From Tetrapyrgos nigripes (taxonomy: Eukaryota; Basidiomycota; Agaricomycetes; Agaricales; Campanellaceae), in assembly GCA_013368315.1 (NCBI GenBank), contig JAACJM010000018.1, forward strand, positions 124,001-188,000: a stretch of DNA of 64,000 nucleotides, written 5' to 3'. How positions within the stretch are numbered: position 1 is the stretch's first letter; each line of letters begins with the position of its first letter. Shown piece after piece: positions 1 through 12,190 of this stretch. The translations under genes were made by a program, and so were the position numbers. The notes below the pieces were generated by a model. The model was not told the origin of the DNA. It ran no database searches and worked only from the letters and a program-made list of their open reading frames with translations.

Positions 1-1285
1 GGCTATGATCACTACCATAGGTAACCTCCAAACCCTTGTACCGGACACGGTCAATTTTCCCTTTCCATATAGCGTCAATGACCATTGAAGGGAGCATGGG
101 CGAGGGAAAATAAAAGTGTGCGCAAGACCTGTGGTGTGTTATCAGCGCTATAGTTGAAGGGAAGAATGGAAATTGAGCAGACCTGTCTTCTGTCCGGACG
201 AAAAACGGCGTGGTGGAGAACTTGTGGAAGTCTTTGACGAGATCCTCCCCTTTAAGGTACGGATCTAAATTTGCGAGGCGTAAGGTCTTCGTTGCTCCAA
301 ACAGAGTGCCTTCGACCTTATTCTTGTGCTTTGAGAAGTTCGGAGCAGGACTCCTCTTGATTAAGGATGCATGCATGGGGTTTACCTCGAAATTAGTCAT
401 AAAATCTTGGTATGCAGGGTGAGATTTGAAGACGAAGTACTGGTACATCTGAATGATCAGACCGAATTAATGCTTGAGAATGAGGCTTGACTGACCCCGG
501 TTACTGTATTTTTGTCCTGCCGAATAAAGTGCTCCTCCACATTGCTTTCCCAGTATGAGGGAGGTAGGTTGTGGCTCAAATCGTGGTTTAGAGTTTTGTG
601 GAGAAAGCCCCTTCTGAAGATAGCTCCAACATTTAGCGAGCCGACTGGCCAAGTGATCGCTACCGTCATGGGCTCGTCCCTGAAAAGAAACTCGTCACAC
701 CGGTCATCCACCCGACGAACTCGAACGATAGGATTGATCATTCGGGCTTTTGTGATTGAACGAGAAGCCTAAGCGAACAAAAGTCCAGAGTGTGTCAATA
801 CTCAGTTCTTGGAATGTAATGGGCGGACTCACAAGATCTGCTTCACTAACAGACATGTAATGGACGACCGCAGACTTGTTTTTCTCGTCGATCTCCAATT
901 TCTCCACAGTCCCAAACTTGGGTAACAGTTGCATCAACCATTTCTTGTCCATGTGAGGTTCCAGAGGCTTAAGTTCCAGCGCTCTTGTCGCATTTCGGTA
1001 AATTAGTCGTGCCAATAACTCTACTGGAAGCTTGGACGGTTCTCCGGTCATAAACTTGAGTGATTCATATGCGTGAGGATATTTTGCTTTTTCGAGGAAC
1101 ACCTCGAGACACAAGGCATGATACATGGTTATATCGAGCGAGCGGGATTTGCGATTCGGGACAATGCTCTGGATAGGACCCATGATTCGGAACTCGTCAA
1201 GAAAGCCAGATATGATAGGGCTATGAGCAGACGGAAGCCCGAAAACGCGGAGAGTGCGAAGCAAAGGGTTCTGTGCCCTCACCAT
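1..1285 (-). CDS. Partial gene for an RRM-like protein, runs off the left edge
   Basis: Three exons can be read on the minus strand: 1285-833, 768-496 and 448-1 (continuing beyond the window), all joined in phase 0. The first intron has GTGAGT and TTAG borders. For the second, GTCAGT/ATTCAG is preferred; a GTAACC donor nine bases upstream would also keep frame. The last exon stays open for its whole 149 codons, although no ATG-initiated frame reveals it. The protein shows segments resembling RNA-recognition folds: LRTLRVFGLP near the start, FGTVEKLEIDEKNKSAVVHY around residues 120-140, and TKTLRLANLDPYLKGEDLV in the last exon. I do not recognise a named family, so the RNA-binding role is inferred. 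The ATG at 1285 gives no clear leader peptide, and an upstream first exon is possible. Confidence 0.6.
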
Positions 1286-1623
1286 TTCCTAACGGTTGAT
1301 GGTGGAAGTTCGGGATCAAGAGCAGTTGCGTGGCAATTTGCCTGACGCGGTCATGTGTTCAACTCTCATCTTTCTCACCCCTGACTTAACCAACCGTTAC
1401 ACGCGTCTTTCAGCAAGTCGGTTCATTCGCAGTCAAAAATATTGATTCTGAGAGAACGGGTCGTCCCTAGTTTACATATTAAAACCAATCTAAACGAAAA
1501 AAAAAAAAAAGATCTAGAAAATCTCGCCACCTCAGGCCTCAGCGCTCAGCGTTCAACAACGGTTGAAAGGAAACAAATTGCTAGCAAGTACACCAAGTGG
1601 ATCTACCATTCATCAAAATTCCT
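1286..1623. other. Intergenic spacer between two minus-strand genes
   Basis: This spacer lies downstream of the F-box gene and upstream of the RRM-like gene. It has a run of twelve A at about 1499-1510. A TTAG acceptor-like site just upstream of 1285 leaves open that a first exon of the RRM-like gene lies here. Nothing else is supportable. Confidence 0.4.
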
Positions 1624-3158
1624 TCAATTCTCGAAGTTTCGCACTGAAAATCCCCTCCTATTCTCAGGGTTGAAAATGATTTCCTCGTCGAAATATGAAA
1701 TCTTCAACTTTCCACCCTCATCAGAGTTGGACGCATTTGGGAAAAGTAAGTCGAGTCTAGCCTTTGTCCCGGATGTTACCACTGTCTCAGACAGTTCCTC
1801 CTTCGCCTCCCCCTTTCCCTCTCCCAAACAATTCCGGTTCCCATTCTCCTCCCTTCCCGAAGCCTTGCTCCTATCTGATGACGCCTCCGAATCCGTGTCC
1901 GAGTCAAACCAAGTCATCGGAGCTCGAACCCGGACTTTCTCAATACTTGGGATGCGGACAATGCAGGCCAACAATTCGTCGAGGATGTGAAAGTCGGATT
2001 CTGTGTGTGATTTGAGGTTCTTCAACATGGACGTCCACTGAGCGGGGTAACCGGTCATAAAGACGGTCAGCTCGGTGATACGAGGATTTGAAAGCTTTGT
2101 CAAGTCCCGCAAGAGCTCGTTGATGGCGATTTGTGATCCTAACCGGGAATCGATGTCGTAGTTGAGAGCGAGGCGATTAAGAGAAGCGAGCACGTTCGAA
2201 ATACGGGTAAGATGGACTGTATGAGATGGGGAAAGTAAGATGATTAGTTCAGAGAATCGGAATATCGAAGTATAAATAACTTACATGGCTTGGAGCTTTG
2301 CAAGCACTCCATCTCTAACCACTGGACGTGCGGACACTCGGAATAGTCCAGGAATCCACAAAGGATCTCAGTCTGGCACGATGGCAGAGCAACCAATCGT
2401 TTGAGCCCTGAAACATTCAAAGCCATTTCTGGATGGAAGAAATACTTCCAAATATCCTCGTGAGGCTTTATTGAACCGATTTCTAATTCCTCCAGCCGAG
2501 TCTGAGTTGTTTGAGCACGGCCTGTAGAAACAGACTCTGAACGCCATGTATCGCTTGACCACAACTCGTTGGTATCGTGAAGGGAGTAACAGAAGCGCAT
2601 ATTCGCTAACGAAAGCGAACGGAGATTTGAGAGGCATGGTTTACGGAGGATACGGTCAAGCTCCTCGATATTAAGGAGCACCATGTCGCATAAGACCAAT
2701 GTCGTAAGGTTAGTGGTACCAGACGGAAGAGGGAGTGCAAACCCAGCAGGTAAGCCGGTAAACAAGCTATATCTGATGAGCTTGATACCCTGAAGTGAGA
2801 GATACTCGAGGCTGGGGAACGCGAAGAAAAGGAGTAAGAATTCGCCGAGTTGAGGAGTAGATTGGAGCTTGAGACCGGGTGCACTGGCGTACTGAAAGGA
2901 TACTTCAGAGACGAGAGGATTTAAGTGAGGGGTAGATTGGATGTTTCGGATGTGAGCATGGAATTTGAGAATGTTGGTAGTCATGAATGACGCTTTGAGT
3001 AAGCGGAAGAGATGGCATCGACTTTTGGGTAACCACGACCGCGAGACCAGGGCACACGACTGGAGGTCGGTCTTCGAGTCCCAAAGATAGTCGATGAGTG
3101 CGTCAAAAAGCTCTTGCGGAAAACTAGGACTGTCTATTTCAGGCAGCTTTGGGGTCAT
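1624..3158 (-). CDS. F-box/LRR-type protein
   Basis: Two exons, 3158-2285 and 2216-1624, are joined over a 68-nt intron (GTAAGT...TACAG, phase 1) to give 488 residues. The start is taken at 3158 because the F-box begins immediately (SFPQELFDALIDYLWDSKTD, residues about 12-31, then CALVSRSWL). An open extension upstream of this ATG has no recognisable content. After the F-box come leucine-rich stretches (LEYLSLQGIKL, LTTLVLCDMVLLNIEELDRI, LRSLSLANMRF, LEELEIGSI) and an acidic/Ser-rich tail. F-box proteins of this type are greatly expanded in Agaricales and are thought to bring substrates to SCF ubiquitin ligases; the substrate is unknown. No disruption is seen. I am confident about the family and moderately confident about the 3' exon. 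Confidence 0.78.
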
Positions 3159-3868
3159 GTTGTCGCCTATGGGCCGGTGTTTAGTACGGTATCTTCCAAA
3201 AGACCGTTGGGCGCTCACCCTATATCTGATAACAATGGAGGTGGTCCAGCAAAGACTCAGTCCAAGGTGATGGAGATAAGGAGAGTCGACTGTTGTACCT
3301 CGGTCTCTCAGCCTTTTACTTGGGTCTGAGTGTTGATAAATCACCGGTCCCGGCAAGCCAGCAGAGTCGGGCTTCTTCAGTGACTCGGAGGATCAATTGG
3401 TGGATATCCCGGTGATAATGGGAGGATAGAGAGTTGCCGAGGGGTAAAGGGGTACGTGGACGCATGAGTGAGACTCGGACTCGGATGACGCCATAAGTGA
3501 AATGCCGGACCGGCGGTAACTATCCGGCAAATAAACTTCTCCTTTCACAACTACGACCATGTCACCGTGACCAGTTTATGGGCAGCCTCGAGGCGCGCAG
3601 GAGACAAAGGCCTTTGACATTTACACTTCAGGTGAGTGCGTCGTGTTTTTTCAACGTTTTAACCACTGACCATTTGCTTTATCCCTCCCCAAATGGGGTC
3701 TACGGTTGCCAGAAAACATGCAAAGTCGAAAGAGTTCGGGATAAACAGAGAAACTTGCGACTGGATATGGGGGACAATGAGCAAAATCCCTTATAATCCT
3801 AGATTGTGTACTTCTCGTTCCCCAGGTTCACATCCTTTCACCAGTCCTTCTCAGCTTCTTCGAACTTA
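3159..3868. other. Divergent intergenic region
   Basis: This is the shared upstream region of the F-box gene (-) and the zinc-finger gene (+). Short open frames occur on both strands but have no family resemblance and no splice logic. The pyrimidine-rich stretch before 3869 is a typical fungal promoter/leader. No further feature is supportable. Confidence 0.4.
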
Positions 3869-5172
3869 ATGGATTACTACCAACGGGACCGCAAGCAATC
3901 TTACGCTGATTTCATGGCGCGCCTCAACCGCCGACGATCTTCTGACGAACAAGGCTTAGCCTTTACTTCTTCTCTCCATGACCATTTCAATCTCTTCGCG
4001 GATGAACCTGTGCAAAAGGACTTCGTCTTGCCCAACCCAGTCGTCCCGAATGATGGTCCTAGTCCTTTCACGAGCGAGTCTTCGTCCTTCAGCGATGACG
4101 AGCCAGAGCCTAATCAAGACGACGACTCTGATGATGAACCCGACCCTGCTGAGCAGTTTTTGCTGGGAGCACAAGAGCAGCACGTCATAGTTGACGGTAG
4201 ATCTTACCCTAAGAGCCTTTTGTAAGTCATCGTTTATCTCAACTTCCTTCTTACTTATTCGTTTCCAGACCCCCAGGACAAATCCCTATGCCGTATGTTC
4301 CTTCAGAGGCACCTAAATTCACCTTCACCGATGACCAGCACAAGTATGATTGGACCCTCGACCCTTCCATTCCCCCAGCTCCCGTTATCGAGGTCGAGCC
4401 TGAGAGTTTTCCATTCATCAACCCTTTCGCCCAACCCTCCAGCGTCAAAGCGATTCCGACACCCTCTCCGCCCTCTCCTACTTCTCCAATCTCCCCAATC
4501 TCTCCCATACCTGTCCCATCGTTCTCTTCTTCTACCAAACGTCCTCGGAGAGCCGTCTCCTACTCACCTAGCGAGAGCGAGGACAATTCTGGTGAACACG
4601 CGACCGAAGACGAATATCGTCCTTCTCCTTCTCCTCCTCCTACCCATTACGCCAAACGTCGTCGTGTAGCCGTACATTCCAACTCTGCTTCTACATCCTC
4701 TGCCACTAAACACCGCTCCGTCCCCAATCGTACTCCCTCAAACAAACGCTCCTACACCTCTTCATCAGACCGAGAAGGCTCCTCCCAAGCGCCCTCTCGC
4801 AACAAACAATCCTCCAACCCCATGATCAAACGTCTCGCCACCGGCGACCCTGAAGCCATCCTCTGGCTCGAATCCCTCGATTTCGCCTGTTCCGAATGTA
4901 GTTGGGTTCAAATCAGTCGACGTATGCCTGACTTTCAACGACACATGAACACTCACAACCGTCCAGACAAGTGGTGTTGTAAAGGTGTTTTGGTGAGGGA
5001 TAGGGATATGTATCCGCATATTCCGAGTGATGCAAAGGCGTATGAGTTTGGTGGGCAGTGGAGAGTGGGAGGGTGTTTGAAGACGTTTAGTAGGAGGGAT
5101 GCGTTGACGAGGCATTTGTATAATGTAAATGTAGGGTGTTTTGGGAAGGCGTGTAAGGTTGATGAGGAGTAG
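3869..5172 (+). CDS. C2H2-like zinc-finger protein with acidic and Ser/Pro-rich N-terminal half
   Basis: Two exons, 3869-4221 and 4269-5172, flank a 47-nt intron (GTAAGT...TTCCAG, phase 2) and encode 418 residues. Residues 1-118 include an acidic tract (SDDEPEPNQDDDSDDEPDP). The middle is Ser/Pro-rich with basic KRPRR and KRRRV clusters that could serve as nuclear signals. The C-terminus has a finger with C325, C328, H343 and H347 (C-x2-C-x14-H-x3-H). It is followed by a Cys/His-rich segment and a second, irregular finger-like unit (GGCLKTFSRRDALTRHL). A DNA-binding regulator is the natural inference; targets are unknown. The ATG at 3869 is chosen as the first ATG of the open frame, which is preceded by a pyrimidine-rich leader. 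Confidence 0.8.
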
Positions 5173-6577
5173 AGGATGGGGACGTGTGGAGTGGATGTGG
5201 GTAGGGAGGATGGGCATTCGAAGATGCTTTACGAATTGTGGGTCGATTCTGGTCCATTTTTGGTGATTCGTTTCTAACGTCTAGTAGTTGATGTAGATGT
5301 ATACACGAGTTCATCTTTCGTTGGCCGAGAGTTTAGCTTTGCATTGAGCAAGTGGTCTCGACCTTACTACATTTTTCCTTTTGTCCTTTGTACTCAGTGT
5401 TATCTGCGTGTATTTCTAGCACTGTTCCATTTCTTTTTCTTCGTAGTACCCAAGTTTCTCTTGATATTTTTTCTGCAATGCTCGCTATAGTCCAATTCGG
5501 CAAGAAAGTGAAAGGCAGTATGATGGTGGCTGCTTTGACCACGATGCGGTAGTGGAGTAGCTACCTTAAGTCAATCCAACTACCATCTGCGAGGTCTAGG
5601 CTTGGACTACGCTTGCGGCCGAGTAACTAGAAGCTTACCTACCACATGCCCAACCGCGTCAAGTAGACTGAGGATCAACTGAAGGACTCGAGTCAACGAA
5701 ATTGCTAGTACCTATTACTTAGTAGTACGACCCCAAATACACGGTGAATTTGGATAGGAGCATTATGAGGACCCACGTTGAGAGGCTTTTTTGCAGAGGG
5801 TGCCCACGAAAGGAAAGTGGTACCAAACGCCACCGTATTTCATACTTTGATCGACCGGAACTTCAACGCCATCTCCTCCGTTCCTCGCCTCCACGTCGAC
5901 CCTTCCCAAAGATCCCGTCCCCGAGTATTCACTAAACGTCTCTGTCTACGTGTCTCGCTATTTTCTAACACCTTTAAGTACACTTCGTCTCACAGGAGCG
6001 GTCGGCAGAGGTCGGCTTGGGAGCCCAGAACCTGAATCAGAAACTCTTCTGATGGTTCAGCTTTCAGAAGATGCGCCAAGACTTGGTCGGCTTGAAAGGA
6101 AAAAAAAGGTCCCCGAGGAGGAGGGGGAGTTATGAAGCAGGTCAGTCCAAAGGCCATTAGATGCGTCAGTACTAATGCGCAAAGCCTTCCTCTTCGTCTC
6201 GATCCGCTGCAGTTCTTGCAAATTTCGGGGTCTAGTACACGGACTTCTAGTGTTATATGGCCCTGGGTAATGATCTTACCGCCCGTATGCGCTTCCTATA
6301 GACGTATGTAATTCGCATCGATGAGCGCACACAGAAACTGACGAGGAGGGTCAAAAACTTTGTTTGCAACGCCCAAAAAGGAAGGTGGAGCGCGGGACGG
6401 AGATGCCTTCACGTGGAGCGCTCCACAGCCCCTAATTCCACGCCTCTGCCGAACCCCGGCTGGGAACGTATTTATAGAGACGCGTTCCTGCGACAACTAC
6501 TCAACAAAGTTCTCCGCAACTTTCACCTACACTTCGTCGTCCTCGTGTTTTCTTCTTTCTCGTCTACCTCGACTATA
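5173..6577. other. Intergenic region, no supported gene
   Basis: This 1.4-kb gap lies between two plus-strand genes. Several short open frames occur but none shows family resemblance, codon-level continuity or credible splice sites. The last 200 bases are probably promoter and 5' leader of the gene that starts at 6578. Confidence 0.35.
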
Positions 6578-7429
6578 ATGTCTTCTAACATGAGACTCGC
6601 TCAGAACGCTCTCAACGTTCTCCAGAAGGCTCAGGTTCCTTCTGCATCGTCGTCAAACCTTGCGGCCAAGTCTCTTGCTACGAGGAGGGGTTCAGCGAAC
6701 CGAGGCGCGAGTGGTAGTCTGCGAGCATCTCTGTCAATGACCTCTTCGAGGACATATGGCACGGTGACCGACTATAGGCCTCGCAGCGGTACGTCGTCAA
6801 TGCCCTTCACTTTTAGAACACGTATTCATTTTCATTTTTCACAGATGACCCCAACCGTCCTCTCACTCGTGACGATTTCATCTCCCCAATGACGCTAGAC
6901 CTCGCTACCAATCTTCCTGTCATGTATGTCCTTAATGATGGAGCCGAGGGCTTGTCAAAGGTTCCGACGCCAACCAGCATTAGGGACAGTGGCAAGATCC
7001 CCGAGGGTTACACAATCGGTGGGTTCTACACTTTTTCGTACCCTTCTGTTCCCCGTATGCTCATCCCCGCATTCATCCCCGCATTCTATCGCAGATTTCA
7101 CTCTCGACCCCTCAAGAATCATTGCATCATTGCGCACGGCTGGAGTCACTACCATTGGGTACGTATTCCATCTATCTCCGCTTCATTTTTTACTCATGAC
7201 GTATGCGCATATTATTTTTGAACACAGCCAATGCCCTGAAGACACGCTTTATGAAATTCGTGCTATGGTCAACTCGCCGCAGAACCTCAGTATCGTGCCT
7301 ACTTCTGTGTACGAGGCGAGGCGTCGCCGTGAGTTTGAGCAGATGCTGGGTGAATCGAGTTCTTCTGCTCCCCAGCAGCAGCAGCAGCAGAAATCGTCTT
7401 CGAGCCAACCCAAGAATATGTTCCTGTAA
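6578..7429 (+). CDS. Four-exon gene of unknown function, possible mitochondrial precursor
   Basis: Exons 6578-6788, 6845-7018, 7095-7158 and 7228-7429 join in frame (phases 1, 1, 2) to give 216 residues. All introns are 56-76 nt with GT...AG borders (GTACGT/CACAG, GTGGGT/CGCAG, GTACGT/CACAG). The N-terminus is Ser/Arg/Ala-rich with almost no acidic residues over about 55 positions, as in mitochondrial presequences. The core (for example RDDFISPMTLDLATNLPVMY and FTLDPSRIIASLRTAGVTTI) is not one I recognise. The tail has a run of seven glutamines (CAG repeats near 7370-7392) and a Ser-rich end. Four introns placed without disturbing frame argue strongly for a real gene. Function is not assigned. 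Confidence 0.68.
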
Positions 7430-10400
7430 TCGAGTACCTCTCCCATCCTGTTTAATACCCACCCCATTCTCCCATATTCTATCCTCCATCATTGCCTACA
7501 CGGCTAGCTCGTGTTTATGGATTGGATCCTATGTCCTAGTAGTATTTGCTTTCTAGTCGAAGCCTCGTACCTCGTATGCTACATACTTATCATCCCTGTA
7601 CATATTATCCGTGTACTATATCCACCTCATCGCAGACCAATGGCATTTGCATTGTTTTTGCATCATTCTTCCTATCGTACTCGACGCATAACTTTGTCCC
7701 CCCAGATTCGGAAGATTCGGAAGGATAACCGGTTCCGTATAATCACATTGTAAAGGTTACTGTATCTTTGTATTGCCACAGTATCTTCCCGCCCCACACC
7801 ATTGTAGGAACCAGGTCCAGATCCCCATCATACTACTACTTATAACCCTTTGGTGTGATTTATGCTTCACGATTCATCTATCCATTATGCTTTTGCACCT
7901 TAACAGAGTGGGGACCCCGTCATGGTATAGCTTAGGTACTACCACCCACTACCACCCGAGTCAGAGTGATTTTTGCTAGTAGCCCAACTCCAAGCTCAGC
8001 TTCCGACCCTTCCGCCGCACCTGACGGATTTCCGAACTGAAGGATCTGCAAATAGCTCCACAGATCCGCTCCAAACGGCATGATTTCGAGATGTGGTCAA
8101 GGGTGTTTACAGAGTTTGCCAGAATAGCTATAGCTTACAGGCGAGTGAGTATAAATCCTTAGTAGGTCCTAGGGTACATGTATAGCATACGATATCCATC
8201 ACATAATGTCTGTCGCACAGGTGGAGTGGGAGCGAGTGCTTCGAATTCGATTCGAAGGTGGTGATGTATGATGTATGGGCTAACGTAGGCTAACGTCGAC
8301 AGAAAAAATGTTTTTCTAAGGAGGAGATGGGGAAGGTGTAGTGACGTAGTGACGGCGAGACTGGAATGTACTCACGCCGAAAATACAAAAATATTGCTCG
8401 GCAGAAAGGCGTACAGAAACACACTTTTTTACAGATATATCTTATATCAGTAGTAGTGATGTGATCTATCCGTCGAGTGGATATTTTTGTCTTTTCGGCG
8501 TGACTATGGCCGGTCAATGGTAGCAGGAGATAAAAGTATCTGAGTGTAACCTGAGGACATTAGTGAGACTGAACTGTTGGTAGGACGTACCTTCATCGCT
8601 CTACCTTAACCCTAAGCCTCTAGTCCTCCAGGCTGCAGCGCGTGCCAGGTAATTGTGTAGGCCAACTCCAGCAGTTCCTTGCAGTAAAACATGTCATGCT
8701 TTTTGAAGAACCAATCAAGTCAGCTGTACACTGAGACGACTTGTAACGAAGATAGACATGAAGGGCGAGTGCGACCTGTAGGGCCAGTCTAGGGGAGGCT
8801 GGTACCTTGACGGTGTTACAGGAACGGTGTTGACCTGCGCGTGTAGGATCCATGGAACGGAAGGTTAGTAGTCTAAGTAGAGTATAAGAAGATTATTGAA
8901 GCAATAAGAAATACCTGTTGACGAAGTTCGCTCAGGGAGAAGCAATTCGGATTGACGGGTCAAGGGTGGGTCAAGGGACGTTCCTTTGCGACTTTATGCC
9001 ACGTCAATTCTACCCAGTTTGTATCAGCTGCAGCGGGTACTAAGAAGCCCCTTGACTGTGCTCATACGAATAAGATATTCCTGGGGTCCAGTAGACGATT
9101 GGAAAGCACAAATCTGACACCAAGCCGAGGGCAGACCAGTAAGAGAACAGAGACAGCGATTTTGGAACGAGAGATAGGTTGAAAAGGATATCTTCGACAA
9201 GAAAGACGAATATCGACAGAGATAGATATACAACTACGTAGGTGCTCAGGCAGGCAGAGGTTACTGAGGATGTCGCCAGCGTGTCGAGGACGTCGAAGGT
9301 GAAGTTGAAGTCGGAGTTTGAAAAATTTACGTCAACGACGCGTCGCGTCATCCAAATTGGGAAGGCGCCGGGTTGACTCTGAACGCGTTGTGCAAATGCT
9401 TGAGGTATGAGAGAATGATGCTGCTCTTCAATAAGGTCAAAACTCGGTGATAACGGATGAGCAGTATATGGCCCAGGTTTTATCAGTATCAGTACTCATA
9501 TCGCAAATATCTGATGATTATTTCAGAACACGTTGGATTTTTTTTTGCTTTCCGGTGCGAATCGGGTGTCACATCAAAGTTAAAGAATCGTTGACAAATA
9601 CTTAGCAGTGCTTTGTGAGTTCTCCAATTTGGTTTATCAAGTTGATGCTTTGGCGTGATGGAAAAATGTAACCAGGGATGCGAAGAACTGTCGACTGCGA
9701 TCGCCACGAGCTTCGGGAGAATATCAAAAAGTTACGGATTTTCCTCTTTGAAGATGTACATATCTCATCAATCTACAGTATTTCAAGCTGCTACAACAGG
9801 CAGTGGGAGGTAGATCATAATTGAAAGTACCAAAGAAAAAGAGTGAAAATTAGTATCAGTTCATAGGGCTACTTACATTGCCACCATACGTTTCTGGGGT
9901 AGTATCGCTTCCTCAGAGTGCTTATGCCAGCTTGACGGCTTATTACTTACATGCATCGGGACATGCAGTTTAGGGAATGGCCGAGAAGGCCCAAAATAAT
10001 GAACGGAACTGCATGATGGTCTCGGGCAACTCGGCGGAATGGACGGGAGCCAATGCAGGTCCAATGATGAGCTTTGGATGATTGGAAGCCCAGGCAGCGT
10101 AGACCTCGGCTCTTCATGGGACACCGCTCTTCCGAAAACTTCCTTTGGGAGGTCTTCCTCTTTCTTTGTATGTGTCTGCTTTGTACGGCTGATCGTACTA
10201 TTTTCTACCTCAATCCTCTCGACCTATGTAGTTCAATGTTCCGCAATCTGTGAATCATCCAAGTAACTTTGAATAAATCAAGGTCATGTATCAGTATTGA
10301 AGATGGATAGACGAAGCTATAATCGGGCTGTAAATATCAATCAAAGTATGATGGTGATGGGTGGATAGAAGGACGGGATAACCGGTACATAAATAGATGC

Positions 10401-10578
10401 GCGCCAATTTGCCCCTTCAGGACCCGTTGGGCTTCAAGGTTGATGGTTGTTGGGATAGAGGATCTAATAGAATTGTATATACAGCACTTGCGTATATATG
10501 CTCTGCGCAAAAAGTCGCAACTTGCTCGGAGCATTGTCCACAATCTGCATTACATAATACACCAGCACTTAGCACACA
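7430..10578. other. Long gene-poor stretch with one doubtful coding scrap
   Basis: No gene can be supported. On the minus strand a frame ending at the TAG of 8612-8614 reads KKHDMFYCKELLELAYTITW and looks protein-like, but an in-frame stop upstream and no clear splice sites leave it unassigned. A second minus-strand stretch from about 9351 to 9235 could be another exon scrap. The rest is mixed sequence with no repeats recognised by eye. Confidence 0.3.
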
Positions 10579-10790
10579 ATGTCTGAACCTGATGGCATCC
10601 CTTCAACTTCCATTCCATTTGGAATAGACATTTCTAGCATTTACAATCTGTTCTTTGCTGGCATCATTCTCTCTTGCATGTAAGTAGGTCAGGAACAGGT
10701 GGTCTTCATGCAATTTTTTGATAATCTATTTACTAGTGCAGATGCCTTGGAATAATTCTTGCCCAGATTTGGAGATACTGTAGCAAACGG
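10579..10790 (+). pseudogene. Possible N-terminal scrap of a seven-helix (DUF6533/6534-like) protein
   Basis: An ATG at 10579 opens SEPDGIPSTSIPFGIDISSI followed by a hydrophobic segment. A consensus-like GTAAGT donor near 10680 is followed by a CTAG acceptor near 10737 and then LGIILAQIWRYC, which resembles the second helix of Agaricomycete seven-helix proteins. The frame stops soon after and nothing downstream continues it. This could be a dead fragment or a coincidence. Confidence 0.22.
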
Positions 10791-11666
10791 GGAAGCGAAA
10801 GATTCTGCTAAAATTGCACAATATAGGTGGTAAATAAGCAAATTGGGTCAATATTTTTTATTGGCAGATAGTATACCTTTCATAGTTGTGTAAATTTTCT
10901 TGGAATATTTGAGGAAGGTTTAGACACCATCCATGTCGATGTAAGCTGGGCACTCAGAAAATGGCAAAAAACCAGGTAACGAAATAGTTACGCGTGTGAT
11001 TGAGACACATAGAAACCACTGCTTACAATTTCATTTTTCACCTTTACACTATCCTATGAGCAATCTTCGTGTATATTCAAGGGGTACCCAGAACCTTAAT
11101 AATACCTGATATCACCTTGGGGGGAGGGGGGGTGTAGAGGTCCTTATGACCCAAAATGACATACCATGTAATAAGTATCTGGATGGCCTGTAAAAGCCTC
11201 CCTTTCAGTCCAATACTCGCTAGAAATGTGAAATGAAGACAAAAGCGGCGTCCAGGCACATTCTGTCAGCCGAGAAACCAAATTTGGAAGGAGGCTAGAC
11301 TGTTCTATTGTCAACATGTGACTTGTTACACTGCATGACGTCGACTTCAGAAAATTTTCTTGTTTTCGCAACTCAACAGCTCAGTTGGTTTATGCACCAT
11401 TTTCTTGGGTATCTCGGCCCGAAAATTCCTGGGAAAGAAAGAAAAAAAAAGGGAAAAGAGAGATTTCAATAGAATCTCCGCGCGCTTAGAACTTGAATGT
11501 TAGATACTTAGTTTGCACTCACTGTGAGGCTCTCAAGAACGTACATAGCATGTAGAGAATATTAATTAGCATTCTGAAAGAGCTCATTTTCCAAATCTTG
11601 TACTACAATAGCTTTGTGAAAATTCATTGTAATTCTTCAGGAAATTTTAGGCATATGTATACACTA
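10791..11666. other. Transposon-end debris
   Basis: No gene is seen. At 11119-11160 a G-rich block (GGGGGGAGGGGGGG) followed by CCTTATGACCCAAAATGAC closely resembles the left end of the Harbinger-like element at 14517-14560. Just upstream, TATATTCAAGGGGTACCCA at about 11072-11090 has an inverted match near 14561-14580 (GGGTACCCCTTGTGTATATTA in that orientation), which may mark ends of an older nested unit. Confidence 0.4.
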
Positions 11667-12190
11667 CTAGTATGTTCCTTTAACATCTACACAGGCGGAT
11701 CTACGGCCACCATCAACAGCACAGCACCCCTCTGTCCTTCCACAATGTCTACAAGGAACAGTGCAAGACTGCGGACAGCATCTGATATCACTAGAACCAG
11801 GACATTCATTTTTCTTACACCTTCGACAGCTTGCACTTTTCCGTTGTCTCTGTTCTTCAGGAATAACTCTACGCCGTTTGTTGCTACTGGGCTGCACAAT
11901 ATCTGGTGCAAATGCAGCAATTGTTTCTGGCATAGGTGCAGCTGACATTGAGGAGTCAGCTATCTGTATCTGGTGAATTCCTGTGGTCAGAGATATGGAA
12001 TCACTGTACTGGTCTGCTTGTGAATTAGAAGAAGACTGCTGCTCTATCCCTGACATAGAGGACTGTAAAAATGGTTCCATGGAATAATCCTCTTCATGTA
12101 TGAACCTGGCTGAATTTTTTTGGGTCTTCCTCTTGGAGGTGCATTTGGCCCTCTTGGACCATCTTTGCTACCTTTTGGTCGGCCTTATTG
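11667..12190 (-). pseudogene. Relic of an AT-hook / Cys-rich protein
   Basis: On the minus strand a first block in one frame reads GRPKGSKDGPRG and then PPRGRPKK, two AT-hook-like basic motifs (around 12186-12105). The reading then shifts frame into a 137-residue stretch from 12080 to 11667. That stretch has a nuclear-signal-like NKRRR and a Cys-rich end (CRRCKKNECPG, later VPCRHCGRTEGCC). The order AT-hooks, basic patch, two CxxC-rich knuckles recurs in multi-copy Agaricomycete proteins, as I recall it, and their function is not known to me. The frame change shows that the copy is broken or that an intron is hidden near 12080-12105. It lies inside transposon debris. Confidence 0.45.

Noticed and set aside
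210..422. Plus-strand open frame of 70 codons at the left edge
   Set aside because: It is the shadow of a minus-strand coding exon and lacks its own family resemblance.
8612..8853. Minus-strand gene ending at 8612
   Set aside because: The protein-like end is preceded by an in-frame stop and no convincing intron joins it to upstream sequence; kept only as a note.
11371..11450. A-box-like CAGCTCAGTTGG
   Set aside because: No B-box at the right distance and no acceptor stem.
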